A stretch of 48,905 nucleotides of DNA from Cytobacillus oceanisediminis (GCF_004366035.1 NZ_SOEE01000018.1:1-48905); one strand, 5' to 3'. Shown: positions 32,592-41,615, numbered from the stretch's first letter. A program made the numbers and translations. The notes: generated by a model not told the origin, from the sequence alone.

Positions 32592-33548
32592 ATGAGCAAG
32601 GTATATGTAATTCATGAAAATAGTGAGTGGACAGTCCATTTGACAAAAAGGCTGGAGGAACTGGGTGTTCCTTATGAAGAATGGCATTTAGACGAAGGGA
32701 CGCTGGATTTATCGGCGGAACCGCCGGAAGGAATCTTCTATAGCCGAATGAGTGCTTCTTCTCACACCCGCGATCATCGTTTTGCGGCTGAATTTTCCGG
32801 ACAAGTATTGGCCTGGCTTGAAGCACATGGCCGTACAGTGTTAAATGGAACGAGCGCTCTAAAGTTGGAAGTTAGCAAGGTTTTGCAGTACTTGGAGTTA
32901 AACAAGTCTAGTGTCAGGACTCCAAAAACAATTGCAGCGGTGGGAAAACAACATATTATTAAGGCGGCCGAAGTATTTGCAGGACAGCCGTTTATCACGA
33001 AGCATAACCGTGCCGGCAAAGGCCTGGGTGTTCAATTATTCCATAGTATTGAAGCTCTAAAAGCTTATGTGGAGGGACCTTCCTTCGAAGAACCTGTTGA
33101 TGGCATTACCCTTATTCAGGAATACATTCAATCTCCTGAAAGCTATATCACCCGCTGTGAATTTGTCGGAGGCAATTTTGTTTATGCCGTAAGGGTTGAT
33201 ACATCGGAAGGATTTGAACTTTGCCCAGCGGACGCATGCCAGATTGGCGACTTATTCTGCCCGGTAGGAGAAGAGGTTGAAGAGAAGCCTAAGTTCCAGA
33301 TCATTGAAGATTTTGAGGACGAAATTTTAGAAAAATATAAAGACGTTCTTGCCAGGAATCATATTCAAGTTGCTGGCATTGAATTTATTAGAAATGCTGA
33401 AGGTGATATTTACACTTATGATATCAATACCAACACAAACTATAACTCTGATGCAGAAGCGAGAGCAGGAAAATATGGAATGCTTGAATTAGCTTCATTA
33501 TTAAAGAAGACATTGGAAGAAAAATACGCTGCATCCGTAACGGCTTAA
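32592..33548 (+). CDS. RimK-like ATP-grasp ligase in a SAM-riboswitch operon
   Basis: This 318-residue protein has an ATP-grasp fold: an N-terminal pre-grasp region (VYVIHENSEWTVHLTKRLEEL), the lysine-bearing QPFITKHNRAGKGLGVQLF loop near 138, TLIQEYIQSP and the C-terminal metal site VAGIEFIRNAEGDIYTYDINTNTNYN. It is similar to RimK and glutathione synthetase-like ligases that join a carboxylate to an amine or thiol. The substrate is unknown. It lies 15 bases after the monooxygenase and shares its SAM riboswitch, so a sulfur-linked substrate is likely. Confidence 0.9.
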   Translation: MSKVYVIHENSEWTVHLTKRLEELGVPYEEWHLDEGTLDLSAEPPEGIFYSRMSASSHTRDHRFAAEFSGQVLAWLEAHGRTVLNGTSALKLEVSKVLQYLELNKSSVRTPKTIAAVGKQHIIKAAEVFAGQPFITKHNRAGKGLGVQLFHSIEALKAYVEGPSFEEPVDGITLIQEYIQSPESYITRCEFVGGNFVYAVRVDTSEGFELCPADACQIGDLFCPVGEEVEEKPKFQIIEDFEDEILEKYKDVLARNHIQVAGIEFIRNAEGDIYTYDINTNTNYNSDAEARAGKYGMLELASLLKKTLEEKYAASVTA

Positions 33549-33555
33549 TTTTGCG

Positions 33556-33587
33556 AGGACCTGCATTAGCAGGTCCTTTTGTCTTTT
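33556..33587 (+). terminator. Terminator of the SAM-riboswitch operon
   Basis: AGGACCTGC pairs with GCAGGTCCT around ATTA and is followed by TTTGTCTTTT. Confidence 0.92.
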
Positions 33588-33604
33588 ACTGCAGCTTGTT
33601 CTGT

Positions 33605-33651
33605 AAAGAAGCAATCCCACTCAATCCTGCGATGAAAGGGATTGCTTCTTT
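33605..33651. terminator. Second hairpin downstream
   Basis: AAAGAAGCAATCCC pairs with GGGATTGCTTCTTT around a 20-base loop. There is only a short T run, so it may be a back-up terminator. The rest of the gap up to the response regulator (33898) shows nothing else clear. Confidence 0.55.
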
Positions 33652-33897
33652 AATTATGTGGTGATTATTATGTTTCTTATAATGGCTAAAAAAAATTGAG
33701 AGAGATTCATCATGTTGATCCCTTTTATTATGAGTAAACATACGGATGGCCGATTTATGGCTGTTTCTTTTAAAACACTAAGAAAATCTTAAGAATTGCA
33801 TAAAGTGTTTGTTAAGATTTAATTGATATTATTCTATTAGCAGGAATAATAAAGGGATGGGATTAATATTGACAATCATACTTAGGAGTGAATTTTC

Positions 33898-34584
33898 ATG
33901 AACATATTGGTTTGTGATGATGATAAAGCCATTGTAGATGCGATAGGCATTTATTTAGAAAACGAAGGCTATAAAATACTTAAATCTTTTAATGGAGAAG
34001 AAGCGATTGAAGTAATCAGAGATCATGAGGTTCATCTTATTATCATGGACATTATGATGCCCAAGATGGATGGGATTAGAGCTACCATGAAGATTAGGGA
34101 AGAAAATAATATCCCATTGATCATGCTTTCTGCCAAATCGGAGGATTCGGATAAAATTTTAGGCTTGAATTTAGGGGCAGATGACTACATCACCAAGCCA
34201 TTTAATCCCTTGGAGCTAATCGCAAGGGTTAAATCACAGCTGAGACGATATACGACATTTGGAAGTCTCGAAACAAGAAGCAATGTATATCAGACTGGGG
34301 GACTTATGATCGATGATGAAAGGAGAACAGTCACGATTGATGGGAAGGAGGTCCATCTCACACCCGTACAATATAAGATATTAAAGCTTCTGACTGCAAA
34401 CGCCGGAAGAGTTTTTTCCATCGAAGAGATCTATGAAAAGATATGGAATGAAAAATCCTTTAGTCCTGAAAATACAGTAACCGTTCATATCAGAAAGATT
34501 AGAGAAAAAATAGAAATAAATCCGAAAGAGCCAAAATATTTAAAGGTGGTGTGGGGAGTTGGATATAAAGTTGAAAAAATATAG
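33898..34584 (+). CDS. OmpR-family response regulator
   Basis: A protein of 228 residues with a receiver domain (acidic pocket CDDD, phospho-acceptor Asp51 in IIMDIMMPKMDG, and the conserved Lys in ITKPFNPLELIARV) and a C-terminal winged helix (VHLTPVQYKILKLLTANAGRVFS, TVTVHIRKIREKIE, YLKVVWGVGYKVEKI). It resembles VanR-type regulators. The kinase gene overlaps its 3' end. AGGAGTG precedes the ATG. The target genes are not identifiable from this window. Confidence 0.94.
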   Translation: MNILVCDDDKAIVDAIGIYLENEGYKILKSFNGEEAIEVIRDHEVHLIIMDIMMPKMDGIRATMKIREENNIPLIMLSAKSEDSDKILGLNLGADDYITKPFNPLELIARVKSQLRRYTTFGSLETRSNVYQTGGLMIDDERRTVTIDGKEVHLTPVQYKILKLLTANAGRVFSIEEIYEKIWNEKSFSPENTVTVHIRKIREKIEINPKEPKYLKVVWGVGYKVEKI

Positions 34585-36640
34585 TCATTCTGTCATTACG
34601 AAAATAATTGTTTTCATTATTGCCATCTTATGCTTTACGGGAATCCTTCGAGCATTTGTTGAAGTAGAGATCTTAAATGATGGGGAATTTGGCAGCGTGG
34701 TTGAAGGCGATTATTTAGAGAGCAGGGCATATGTGCTGGAAAATGAGGCTCTCATCGGTGATCTCACAAGAATATTAGGAGAATATAAGAATGAGGAGCA
34801 TATTTTAAGCGGCAAAACAATCAGCCAGGATGAATGGAGAAGTGTGGAAGAGAATTTATATTCAGAATTTCGGAACCAATCCAGAAGTTATAGTCCTGAA
34901 TTAAGTGAAGAAGAAAATTTCAAAAAGTTTAAAGAAGAGTACGCAGACACACTCTCTCAGGAAAATGATCAGCTGATCAGGGAGGATTTAAGAGAATTTC
35001 ATTTGCTCTTGCAGAATATTGAGGATTCAGATCTGATGTTTTTTGCCAGTGATGGTACAAATGTGTTTAAAAACAGTACAAAGACCGAAAAAGAACAGTT
35101 TGAAAACTATCCTTCTTATATGCTGTTCGAGGGATACAAACGAGTATTTTATCCAAAAGAAACGGAAGAAAATGAACATTTGCATTTAATAACTGAGCAA
35201 ATGGATGAATTGGATACAGGAAACACAGTTGTGTATGTTGCTTTTCCGGAAGAATTGCTGGATCTTAAAACAGAAGAGTGGCAAGAAAACAAAGCCATTG
35301 CTGGAAAAAACGCATATCAAGTATTTGTATTCCTGGCTGGATTTATTCTTTCGTTTTTTTACCTTGTGCTCATAATAGGCAGAAAGTCATTTAAGGACCA
35401 AGAACTTCACTTGCATCCAGCAGATAAATTATACAATGACATCAAAATCGTATTATGTACTATGCTTATAGTATTTTGGGTTGCTTTAGTCGATGATGTG
35501 TTTGAGAATATAGAAAAAATGATCATACCCATCACGATTCCTTTCGCCGCTCTGGGACTCGTGCTGATTCTATCACTCGTAAAGCATTTCAAAAATAGAA
35601 CGCTTTTCAAACATACATTGATTTTTACATTGATCCACAACCTGGTTAAATTTATAGGAGATGTCTATCAAAGCGGAAGCACCGGCGTAAAGACGGTACT
35701 GCTTGTCATCGGCTATCCGATAGTAATTGCTTTAACGTTCTTCATGTTTCCGGTAACGATTGGCCTGGCAGCCTGGTTTGCCTTTAAGAAAATCAAGACC
35801 TTTAACTCAATACAGAGCGGGGTAGAGAGAATTAAGGAAGGGAATCTTCATCACCGTATTGAAGCAGGCGAAAAAGGAGAATTCAGCAGGCTTGCTGCCA
35901 ACATCAACAGCATCACGGATGGATTGAAAAAAGCGGTAGATAACGAACTGAAAAGTGAGCGGTTAAAAACGGAGCTAATTACCAATGTATCCCATGATAT
36001 TCGAAACCCCTTAACTTCCATTATTACTTACGTTGATTTATTGAAAGATGAAAAGGACCCATCGAAGGCAAAAGATTACATTGAAGTACTGGATCAAAAG
36101 TCAAAAAGGCTAAAAATACTGGCAGAAGATTTATTTGAAGCTACAAAGGCGTCCAGCGGAAATATACCGGTCCATTTTGAAAAAATAGATGTCGTGTCTT
36201 TAATAACCCAGGGGCTAGGGGAAGTGAATGACAAGGTTGAATTACTGGATTTAGATATTAAGCTGAGTTATCCACGGGAGAAAGTATATATTACAGCAGA
36301 TGGGAAATTATTGTGGAGGTCCATCGAGAATCTGCTGTCAAATATATTTAAATATGCCCTCAAAAGCTCAAGGGTATATATATCTATTGAGGAATTGGGC
36401 AGTGAAATCCTCCTTACCTTCAAAAACATCTCAGCTTCTGAGTTAAATATCTCAGCAGACGAATTAATGGAGCGTTTTAAAAGAGGCGATGAATCGAGAT
36501 CCAGCCAAGGCAGCGGCTTAGGACTGTCCATTGCGAAAAGCCTGATTGAAATACAAAAAGGGAAATTCAACATACAAATTGACGGAGATTTATTTAAGGC
36601 CTTAATCTATCTCCCGAAACATATTCCTGGAAATGAATGA
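34571..36640 (+). CDS. Sensor histidine kinase with a multi-helix membrane domain
   Basis: This large kinase of about 689 residues has an N-terminal membrane helix, an acidic extracellular domain of about 210 residues (about 30-240) and five or six more membrane helices (about 250-410). These are followed by HAMP-like sequence (IQSGVERIKEGNLHHRIE), the H-box ELITNVSHDIRNPLTSIITY (His about 475) and an ATPase domain (N-box ENLLSNIFKYAL, G2 GSGLGLSIAKSLIE). It pairs with the response regulator, which it overlaps by 14 bases if TTG 34571 is used. GGGGAG is 12 bases from that codon; an ATA at 34565 is six bases away. Confidence 0.9.
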   Translation: MKKYSHSVITKIIVFIIAILCFTGILRAFVEVEILNDGEFGSVVEGDYLESRAYVLENEALIGDLTRILGEYKNEEHILSGKTISQDEWRSVEENLYSEFRNQSRSYSPELSEEENFKKFKEEYADTLSQENDQLIREDLREFHLLLQNIEDSDLMFFASDGTNVFKNSTKTEKEQFENYPSYMLFEGYKRVFYPKETEENEHLHLITEQMDELDTGNTVVYVAFPEELLDLKTEEWQENKAIAGKNAYQVFVFLAGFILSFFYLVLIIGRKSFKDQELHLHPADKLYNDIKIVLCTMLIVFWVALVDDVFENIEKMIIPITIPFAALGLVLILSLVKHFKNRTLFKHTLIFTLIHNLVKFIGDVYQSGSTGVKTVLLVIGYPIVIALTFFMFPVTIGLAAWFAFKKIKTFNSIQSGVERIKEGNLHHRIEAGEKGEFSRLAANINSITDGLKKAVDNELKSERLKTELITNVSHDIRNPLTSIITYVDLLKDEKDPSKAKDYIEVLDQKSKRLKILAEDLFEATKASSGNIPVHFEKIDVVSLITQGLGEVNDKVELLDLDIKLSYPREKVYITADGKLLWRSIENLLSNIFKYALKSSRVYISIEELGSEILLTFKNISASELNISADELMERFKRGDESRSSQGSGLGLSIAKSLIEIQKGKFNIQIDGDLFKALIYLPKHIPGNE

Positions 36641-36790
36641 TCATATAAAGTCAGGGTTTCAAAAAAATCTTAAAAAGTTATTAGTATAATAATTGGTTTC
36701 ATAAATAGTAAATTGTATTTTTACCCATTTATTAAATTTATTACAGTTTTAATCCAACAAATAGATAAAGTTTGTTCACTATAAGTGTTG

Positions 36791-36837
36791 AATGCAAGAG
36801 GAGCTGCCTAAACCAGGCGGCTTTTCTTATTTAACAA
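36791..36837 (+). repeat. Dispersed intergenic repeat, copy A (short)
   Basis: AATGCAAGAGGAGCTGCC, a hairpin CTGCC/GGCGG, then CTTTTCTTATTTAACAATT match the middle of the repeat family. It ends inside a reverse-strand gene remnant, as if it had interrupted it. Confidence 0.6.
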
Positions 36838-36897
36838 TTCGACTATTTCGAATCCCTTTTCTTTGGTTAATCCCTCTCTCAATGAAAACTCAATCAT
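36820..36897 (-). pseudogene. Gene start truncated by a repeat
   Basis: ATG at 36897 has GAAGGAAGG upstream and reads MIEFSLREGLTKEKGFEIVE. After that it runs into the repeat and stops after 26 codons. The same N-terminal sequence occurs in the fragment at 23328-23483. It looks like a small gene cut by insertion of, or recombination at, the repeat. Confidence 0.5.
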
Positions 36898-36927
36898 AAG
36901 AGCCTTCCTTCAGATTAAAGAAGGTTA

Positions 36928-37074
36928 CTAGCAACTTGTGCCCTTAGTCTTAATTTCGTTATATTTTACATCTACCCCGTTTATGCCTTCGGTCTCGCCA
37001 TCACCAATGCCATCCGTTATTTTAAAAATACTGTAGGTTATTCTTAAAAGCCAGGGTTCTCCATCGTACATCAT
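36928..37074 (-). pseudogene. C-terminal fragment of an unknown protein
   Basis: The reverse frame ends in YSIFKITDGIGDGETEGING and DVKYNEIKTKGTSC, which reads like a genuine protein tail. The upstream part falls into different frames (DDEFINKYEK and VLYDVRWRTLAFKNNLQ are visible), suggesting frameshift decay. No family is recognised. Confidence 0.35.
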
Positions 37075-37356
37075 ACAAGACTTTCGACCCCGAGCTTTTT
37101 TCGTATTTATTTATAAATTCATCATCCATTAATTTGCCTTTTCTTTAGAATAGACCAGGTTCAAAACCTATTAGCAAAATACAAATTCTAAAGTTCAATT
37201 CCTCCGCCCCCTGTTTTTTTATGTCTTCCTTCCTTTAAATTAGCAGATAATTCCAGAGTATTTAAAAATTTTATTCTTGAACTAACATGTGCATATGCTT
37301 CAAAGCCCAGCTGCTAAAATATAAGGCTTATAATTATTCCAAATGATATCCAAATT

Positions 37357-37382
37357 AAAAAAACTGCCTAAAAGCGGCAGCT
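37357..37382 (-). terminator. Terminator of the ktrB operon
   Basis: On the reverse strand CTGCC pairs with GGCAG around a seven-base loop, followed by seven T. Confidence 0.7.
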
Positions 37383-37385
37383 TTA

Positions 37386-37595
37386 TTAGCTTTTCTTATT
37401 TTTTTTAACCTTGACATAGAAAAAACCGCAAATTCCAAATAACAGTGTAATAGTTATTATCGTCAAAGAAGAATGGTATTCAATCCATAATACTCTATGG
37501 ATGTTAGCAAGTGTTAAAAATAAAGATACTTTCGCCAAAAGCATCCCTGCAAACATCCAACTGAATATCACAATCAAACCATCTTGTTTTATCAC
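37386..37595 (-). CDS. Small two-helix membrane protein translationally coupled to KtrB
   Basis: This 69-residue protein has two membrane helices (LIVIFSWMFAGMLLAKVSLFL and LTIITITLLFGICGFFYV) and a basic tail (KVKKNKKS). Its GTG start overlaps the ktrB stop codon as GTGA, with AGGTGA seven bases upstream inside ktrB. A terminator follows, so the pair forms a two-gene unit. No family is recognised. A role as an accessory subunit or regulator of the channel is inference from coupling. Confidence 0.65.
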   Translation of the reverse strand: MIKQDGLIVIFSWMFAGMLLAKVSLFLTLANIHRVLWIEYHSSLTIITITLLFGICGFFYVKVKKNKKS

Positions 37596-38953
37596 CCTAT
37601 AATCACCTTTTCCTTTGGATATTTATATCTATCCTTAACGGTGTTTCCTCTTATTAAAAATAGGAATGAAAAGATACCAATTCTGCCAATAAACATAAGT
37701 GCCATGATAATAAATTTCCCTGGAGTGCTAAGAGAAGATGTTATGCCCATTGATAATCCTGTTGTCCCGAAAGCGGATGAAACTTCAAAAACAATTTCAA
37801 TAATGCTGAATGAAGGTTCAAAGATAGTCATTAAAATAATTGAAAAAGAACAAATAAAAGCAGCGGTTGTTATAACAATAAAAGATCCATGAATATCACT
37901 TGGATGCAATTCACGGCCGAATACTTTAACTGATTCTTTTCCTTTGGCATAGAAGTAAATGCTTAACATCATAATTGCAAAAGTGGTTGTACGAATTCCA
38001 CCTCCAACACTGCTTGGCGATGCCCCAATAAACATTAATCCGCTGATAAAAAGCAAAGTCGGATCTGAAAAATCACTTACATCCATTGTAGCTAATCCAC
38101 CATTTCTCGTAGATATGGATTGGAATAAGGAATAAAACAAAGATTCATGCCATGATTTACCTGCAAAAAAATGGTTTCTGTCAAATAAAAAGATAAAAAC
38201 AGCACCTACAACAATAAGGATAAAGAAAGTAAGTGTTGTCAGTTTTGTAAACAACGTAAATTTGTAAGGGATATCTCCTTTATGTGTTAAAAATTCCTTG
38301 ACCTCAATAAGTACAGGAAAGCCGATTGCACCAAGGATAAGCAAAATCATATTGATAAACTGAACAAAATAATCCTGTGCAAATGGAACAAGTGAAGTGC
38401 CGGTTATATCAAATCCTGCATTAGTGGTAGCACTGACTGATGCAAAGAAACCTTGTATAAAAGCTTCTTCCCATGTAGGGAAATAGTTTCGAAAGTGAAT
38501 TCCTAATATAACGGCTCCAATAAGTTCGATAATAATTATAATGATTAATATCTGTCTCATTAACTGGACTAATCCGGAAAATGTCGAACGATTCTGATCT
38601 GTCATAATGAGCTGCCGATCTTTTAAGCCTATTTTTTTTCCGAAGAGAATCCATATGAACGTTCCAAGTGTCATAATACCAATGCCGCCAAACTGGAGAA
38701 TAAAAGCCAAAATAAAATAACCTGGTACACTGAACGTATCAGCTGTCGAGACTACGCCCAAACCTGTTACACTAATCGCACTGACAGCTGTAAATAACGC
38801 ATCAACTAATGACAGTTCAACATGGGGTCTATGTGCGACTGGTAAACTTAACAAGATTGTTGACATAATAACCGCAATTAAATAAAAGGAAACAATTAAT
38901 TGTACCGACGACAATCTTTTTTTTAACTTTTCCTGGTTTTTTGTTAATTCCAT
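37592..38953 (-). CDS. KtrB/KtrD-type potassium channel subunit
   Basis: The protein has 453 residues and belongs to the TrkH/KtrB family. The four selectivity-filter loops can be seen: SVTGLGVV, ATTNAGFD, ISTRNGGLATMD and AFGTTGLSMG, each with its key glycine. The gating-loop region GASPSSVGGGIRTTTFAIM is present in the third repeat. It works with a KtrA/KtrC-type cytoplasmic gating ring, whose gene is not in this window. I chose ATG 38953 (MELTKNQEKL) after AAAAGG. A longer frame to 39028 would add an unlikely 25 residues. Confidence 0.92.
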   Translation of the reverse strand: MELTKNQEKLKKRLSSVQLIVSFYLIAVIMSTILLSLPVAHRPHVELSLVDALFTAVSAISVTGLGVVSTADTFSVPGYFILAFILQFGGIGIMTLGTFIWILFGKKIGLKDRQLIMTDQNRSTFSGLVQLMRQILIIIIIIELIGAVILGIHFRNYFPTWEEAFIQGFFASVSATTNAGFDITGTSLVPFAQDYFVQFINMILLILGAIGFPVLIEVKEFLTHKGDIPYKFTLFTKLTTLTFFILIVVGAVFIFLFDRNHFFAGKSWHESLFYSLFQSISTRNGGLATMDVSDFSDPTLLFISGLMFIGASPSSVGGGIRTTTFAIMMLSIYFYAKGKESVKVFGRELHPSDIHGSFIVITTAAFICSFSIILMTIFEPSFSIIEIVFEVSSAFGTTGLSMGITSSLSTPGKFIIMALMFIGRIGIFSFLFLIRGNTVKDRYKYPKEKVIIG

Positions 38954-39480
38954 ATGACACAACCTTTTAGCAAGATAGGGATAGTATAGCAAATTGGAGA
39001 AAAATGAGAAATGTATTTCAAGTTTCATTTCACCCTAGAGATTATTGATTTTATTTAGGTATCCCACAGATATAGATTAAAAGGAATTACCTAATCCGTT
39101 AAGGTATTTGGGATTTTTCTTCATTTGCTTTTTTTTATAGCAATACTTTTCATGATTATAGCTAAGTTAATATTGTAATAATATATTTCCTGTACTAGGT
39201 AGCTTTGAGGCGGATTTTATTGTTGAAAAAAGGGGCAGGATAGTTTAATAAATCTTTGTATGTCTCAGCAAATCTAAATAATCATTTTGTTTATTTTATG
39301 GAAGGGGAGGGACTGTACATCCAATTCCCCGAATAACTTCTCAACCCCCGTTACACCTCCGTGTCATGCAGTCATTTTTTATATTTTCCAAATATATGGC
39401 GAAAATATTGATGAGTTCTATTATTAAAACAATAGTTGAGAAAATAATTTTAAGTCAAAGATGAATGGGGTTCACAGAAA
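38954..39480. other. Intergenic region between divergent ktrB and the DUF421 gene
   Basis: It contains a short dispersed repeat copy (39201-39252). It also has an unusually G/C-rich patch at 39300-39375 in which GGGGAGGGACTG on one side and CCCCCGTTACACCTCC on the other could pair with nearby segments. No gene or known riboswitch consensus is recognised. Confidence 0.4.
39201..39252 (+). repeat. Dispersed intergenic repeat, copy B
   Basis: AGCTTTGAGGCGGATTTTAT, then TGTTGAAAAAAGGGGCAGG and ATAGTTTAATAAA match the 3' half of the family. Confidence 0.65.
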
Positions 39481-40161
39481 ATGAAATTATCGTACTTAAC
39501 AATTGAATTAATAGTTGGCTTTTTTTTTCTATTTATAATGGTAAAGTTTTTGGGTAAAAAAATCATTAATCAAATATCTCCTTTTACTTTTATCGCATCT
39601 ATTGTATTGGGAGAACTATTAGGAAATGCTTTATACGATCATAAAATAGGAGTAGTTTATATTGTTTATTCGATGACCATTTGGGGAGGATTACTTTTTT
39701 CAGTTGAATATCTAGGTCAAAAATTCCTTGCATTCAGGGGGGTTTTTGAAGGGAAACCCTCTGCACTAATTAAAAATGGAATTGTAGACCGAGAAGCATT
39801 AAGGAAAAATAGAATGAATATAAACCAGTTACAAAGTTTACTTCGACAGAGTGAAACCTTTTCACTTCGTGAGGTTGCCTTTTGTTATTTAGAGGCAAAT
39901 GGTTCGATTAGTATTTTAAAAAAATCAAAGTATCAAAAAACAACTCAGGAAGATTTTAATATGACTTCAAAAGTAGTTTCAGTTCCAGTGACTTTAATAA
40001 GAGACGGTAAGGTTTTATGGGATGAAATTATTGATTTGGGATTTAATGAATTTTGGTTAAAGTCACAATTAAATACTCAAAATATTGCTGACTACAAAGA
40101 TGTTTTTATAGCAGAATGGCTTGAAGGCGACGGTCTATTTGTACAGCCTTTTGAGAATTAA
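39481..40161 (+). CDS. DUF421 (YetF/YrbG-type) membrane protein
   Basis: The 226-residue protein has three N-terminal membrane helices and a C-terminal soluble domain. FLFIMVKFLGKKIINQISPFTFIASIVLGELLGNALYD and the later PSALIKNGIVDREALRKNRMNINQLQSLLRQSETFSLREVAFCYLEANGSISILKK are the DUF421 signature. Family members in B. subtilis are associated with the spore or cell envelope. The exact function is unknown. The ribosome binding site is weak (GGGG about 10-13 bases before ATG). Confidence 0.92.
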   Translation: MKLSYLTIELIVGFFFLFIMVKFLGKKIINQISPFTFIASIVLGELLGNALYDHKIGVVYIVYSMTIWGGLLFSVEYLGQKFLAFRGVFEGKPSALIKNGIVDREALRKNRMNINQLQSLLRQSETFSLREVAFCYLEANGSISILKKSKYQKTTQEDFNMTSKVVSVPVTLIRDGKVLWDEIIDLGFNEFWLKSQLNTQNIADYKDVFIAEWLEGDGLFVQPFEN

Positions 40162-40681
40162 ACTGTTTGAATATAATCCAAATACCAAAAGATTTGAAGT
40201 GGAGTTCATTAACCTATGAGGATTACTTTAATCACCCTTGAGAGTATGATATTCAAGTAAGAGGTGATATTAGGGTCGTAGCGAGTAGTCGAGCTATTTT
40301 GAGTCCCAGAAGTGCCTTCATATGTTGGTTAATGACGACGGATAACGCTATTTCTCCGTAGTCAGATAATTTAACGATTGGTTTCCAATAAACTATTGTA
40401 CTTTCCAGTCCAATATGGTGTTTAAGGTCCATAAGAAATAAACTTATAACTAAAAAAAGTGTAGTTGCTGTCTTAAAAAAGTAAAAGTTATCTTCAACTA
40501 ATGGGTGCACTGCTTAAAGTACGGCTTCCATTACAACCGCCCTTTTTATTCAACAAAAGGGGCAGATTGCTTTAGGAAGAAAAAGAGCGGCCGACCTCTT
40601 AGATCTTCAACTCTTCCCTTTAATTCCCTGAGCTCCAAACAAATTAATGAAAATCAAATTATATAATTATTATCGGGAGAA
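40162..40681. other. Intergenic region with a doubtful small frame
   Basis: A reverse frame from ATG 40432 to 40253 (MDLKHHIGLESTIVYWKPIV onward, 59 codons) has a plausible composition but no binding site, domain or known relative. An upstream extension to 40510 begins inside the repeat. A dispersed repeat occupies 40489-40580. Confidence 0.35.
40489..40580 (+). repeat. Dispersed intergenic repeat, copy C
   Basis: TCTTCAACTAATGGGTGCAC begins the element, followed by TGCTTAAAGTACGGCTTCC, CCGCCCTTTTTATTCAACA and AAAGGGGCAGATTGCTTTAG. This copy has both arms of the family. Confidence 0.75.
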
Positions 40682-41227
40682 CTAACTTTTTTGAGCTTGC
40701 ATCAGTTCATATATCTTACGAGAGGTATTGACATTTCTTATCGTAACTTGTTTGTATATCTTTGATCCAATGAGCTTTGACTTTCCACTTTTGGTTATAT
40801 TTTTCTTGTCAACCGACCATAGGATCGCACCTGGTACATATTTTACCGAGTCAATATTTGGTTTAATAACCAAATTCTCAAGGACTGATTCATCATCAAT
40901 TTCATCCCATAAAAACATGACATCACTTGTCATATTCTTATCATTTTTCCATGTGGCAGGAATAGCGTTTATGATTTCTCTGATATCATCGACACTACGA
41001 ACTACTACTTTAATTTGTAATTTGAAATCATTATGTATCGCTTTTTCCAAAATACGAGATAGTTCAGTTTTTGATATGACTTTGTACGAAAAAATAATAT
41101 TACCTGTGTTGATGTATGTCACTACATCATTCATCCCAATTTTTTCTAAAGTTTGTTTAAGCAACTTCATGTCAATTTTGTTTTTTCCACCCACATTAAT
41201 CCCCCGAAGAAGAGCAATATAAATCAT
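40682..41227 (-). CDS. DUF1697 domain protein
   Basis: This 181-residue protein matches DUF1697: MIYIALLRGINVGGKNKIDM at the N-terminus, YINTGNIIFSY, TSDVMFLWDE, YVPGAILWSVDKKNITKSG and a C-terminal VTIRNVNTSRKIYELM. The family is widespread in bacteria, and its function is unknown. AGGAGG sits six bases before ATG 41227; an ATG at 41233 sits right on the site and is less likely. Confidence 0.92.
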   Translation of the reverse strand: MIYIALLRGINVGGKNKIDMKLLKQTLEKIGMNDVVTYINTGNIIFSYKVISKTELSRILEKAIHNDFKLQIKVVVRSVDDIREIINAIPATWKNDKNMTSDVMFLWDEIDDESVLENLVIKPNIDSVKYVPGAILWSVDKKNITKSGKSKLIGSKIYKQVTIRNVNTSRKIYELMQAQKS

Positions 41228-41233
41228 AGCCAT

Positions 41234-41615
41234 CCTCCTTTCATCCTTTTATATAAACCCATTATATTCTTAGTGGTTATATTTGTCATACTATTCCAGT
41301 AATTTCTCGCAGTATGATTTTCTCCATATTTAATGTAAGTAATATATCTATTATTTTCTTTAGTTCTGGATACAGAACCTTAAATAAATCTAATTGGTTA
41401 ATATCGTTGTGATCATTCTTCTTAAAATAAAAGGGCAGCATTCCTGAAATAAAGAACTACTTTGTGAAGTAATGCACTTACACTATAGGGTGCATTAATT
41501 GAAGATACGGCTGCCAAATTTGATGGCCTTTTCTTATTAAACAAAAGGGGCAGGTTAGTGCAAGAAGAAACTTAGGATAGAGTATTCCCGACTAATATAA
41601 AAAGGGGGAATTACA
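41234..41615. other. Intergenic region containing repeat copy D
   Basis: Besides the repeat (41471-41567), only short AT-rich sequence is seen. Confidence 0.5.
41471..41567 (+). repeat. Dispersed intergenic repeat, copy D (nearly full)
   Basis: It reads AATGCACTTACACTATAGGG, TGCATTAATTGAAGATACGG, CTGCCAAATTTGATGGCC, TTTTCTTATTAAACAAAAGG and GGCAGGTTAGTGCAAGAAG. The segment GGGTGCATTAATTGAAGAT is the best model for the empty site of IS110 copy 2. Confidence 0.85.

Larger units (their letters stand above)
36641..37357. other. Gene-poor stretch with a repeat and gene fragments
   Basis: It holds one dispersed repeat (36791-36837) and two reverse-strand gene remnants (36820-36897 and 36928-37074). 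Nothing else convincing is seen in the 37.1-37.35 kb part. Confidence 0.5.

Noticed and set aside
37584..37892. 102-codon forward frame antisense to ktrB
   Set aside because: Antisense to a clear channel gene and its coupled partner; no independent features.
40253..40510. 85-codon reverse frame starting MHPLVEDN
   Set aside because: The proposed start lies inside dispersed repeat copy C, so the N-terminus is repeat sequence. The remaining 59 codons cannot be supported.
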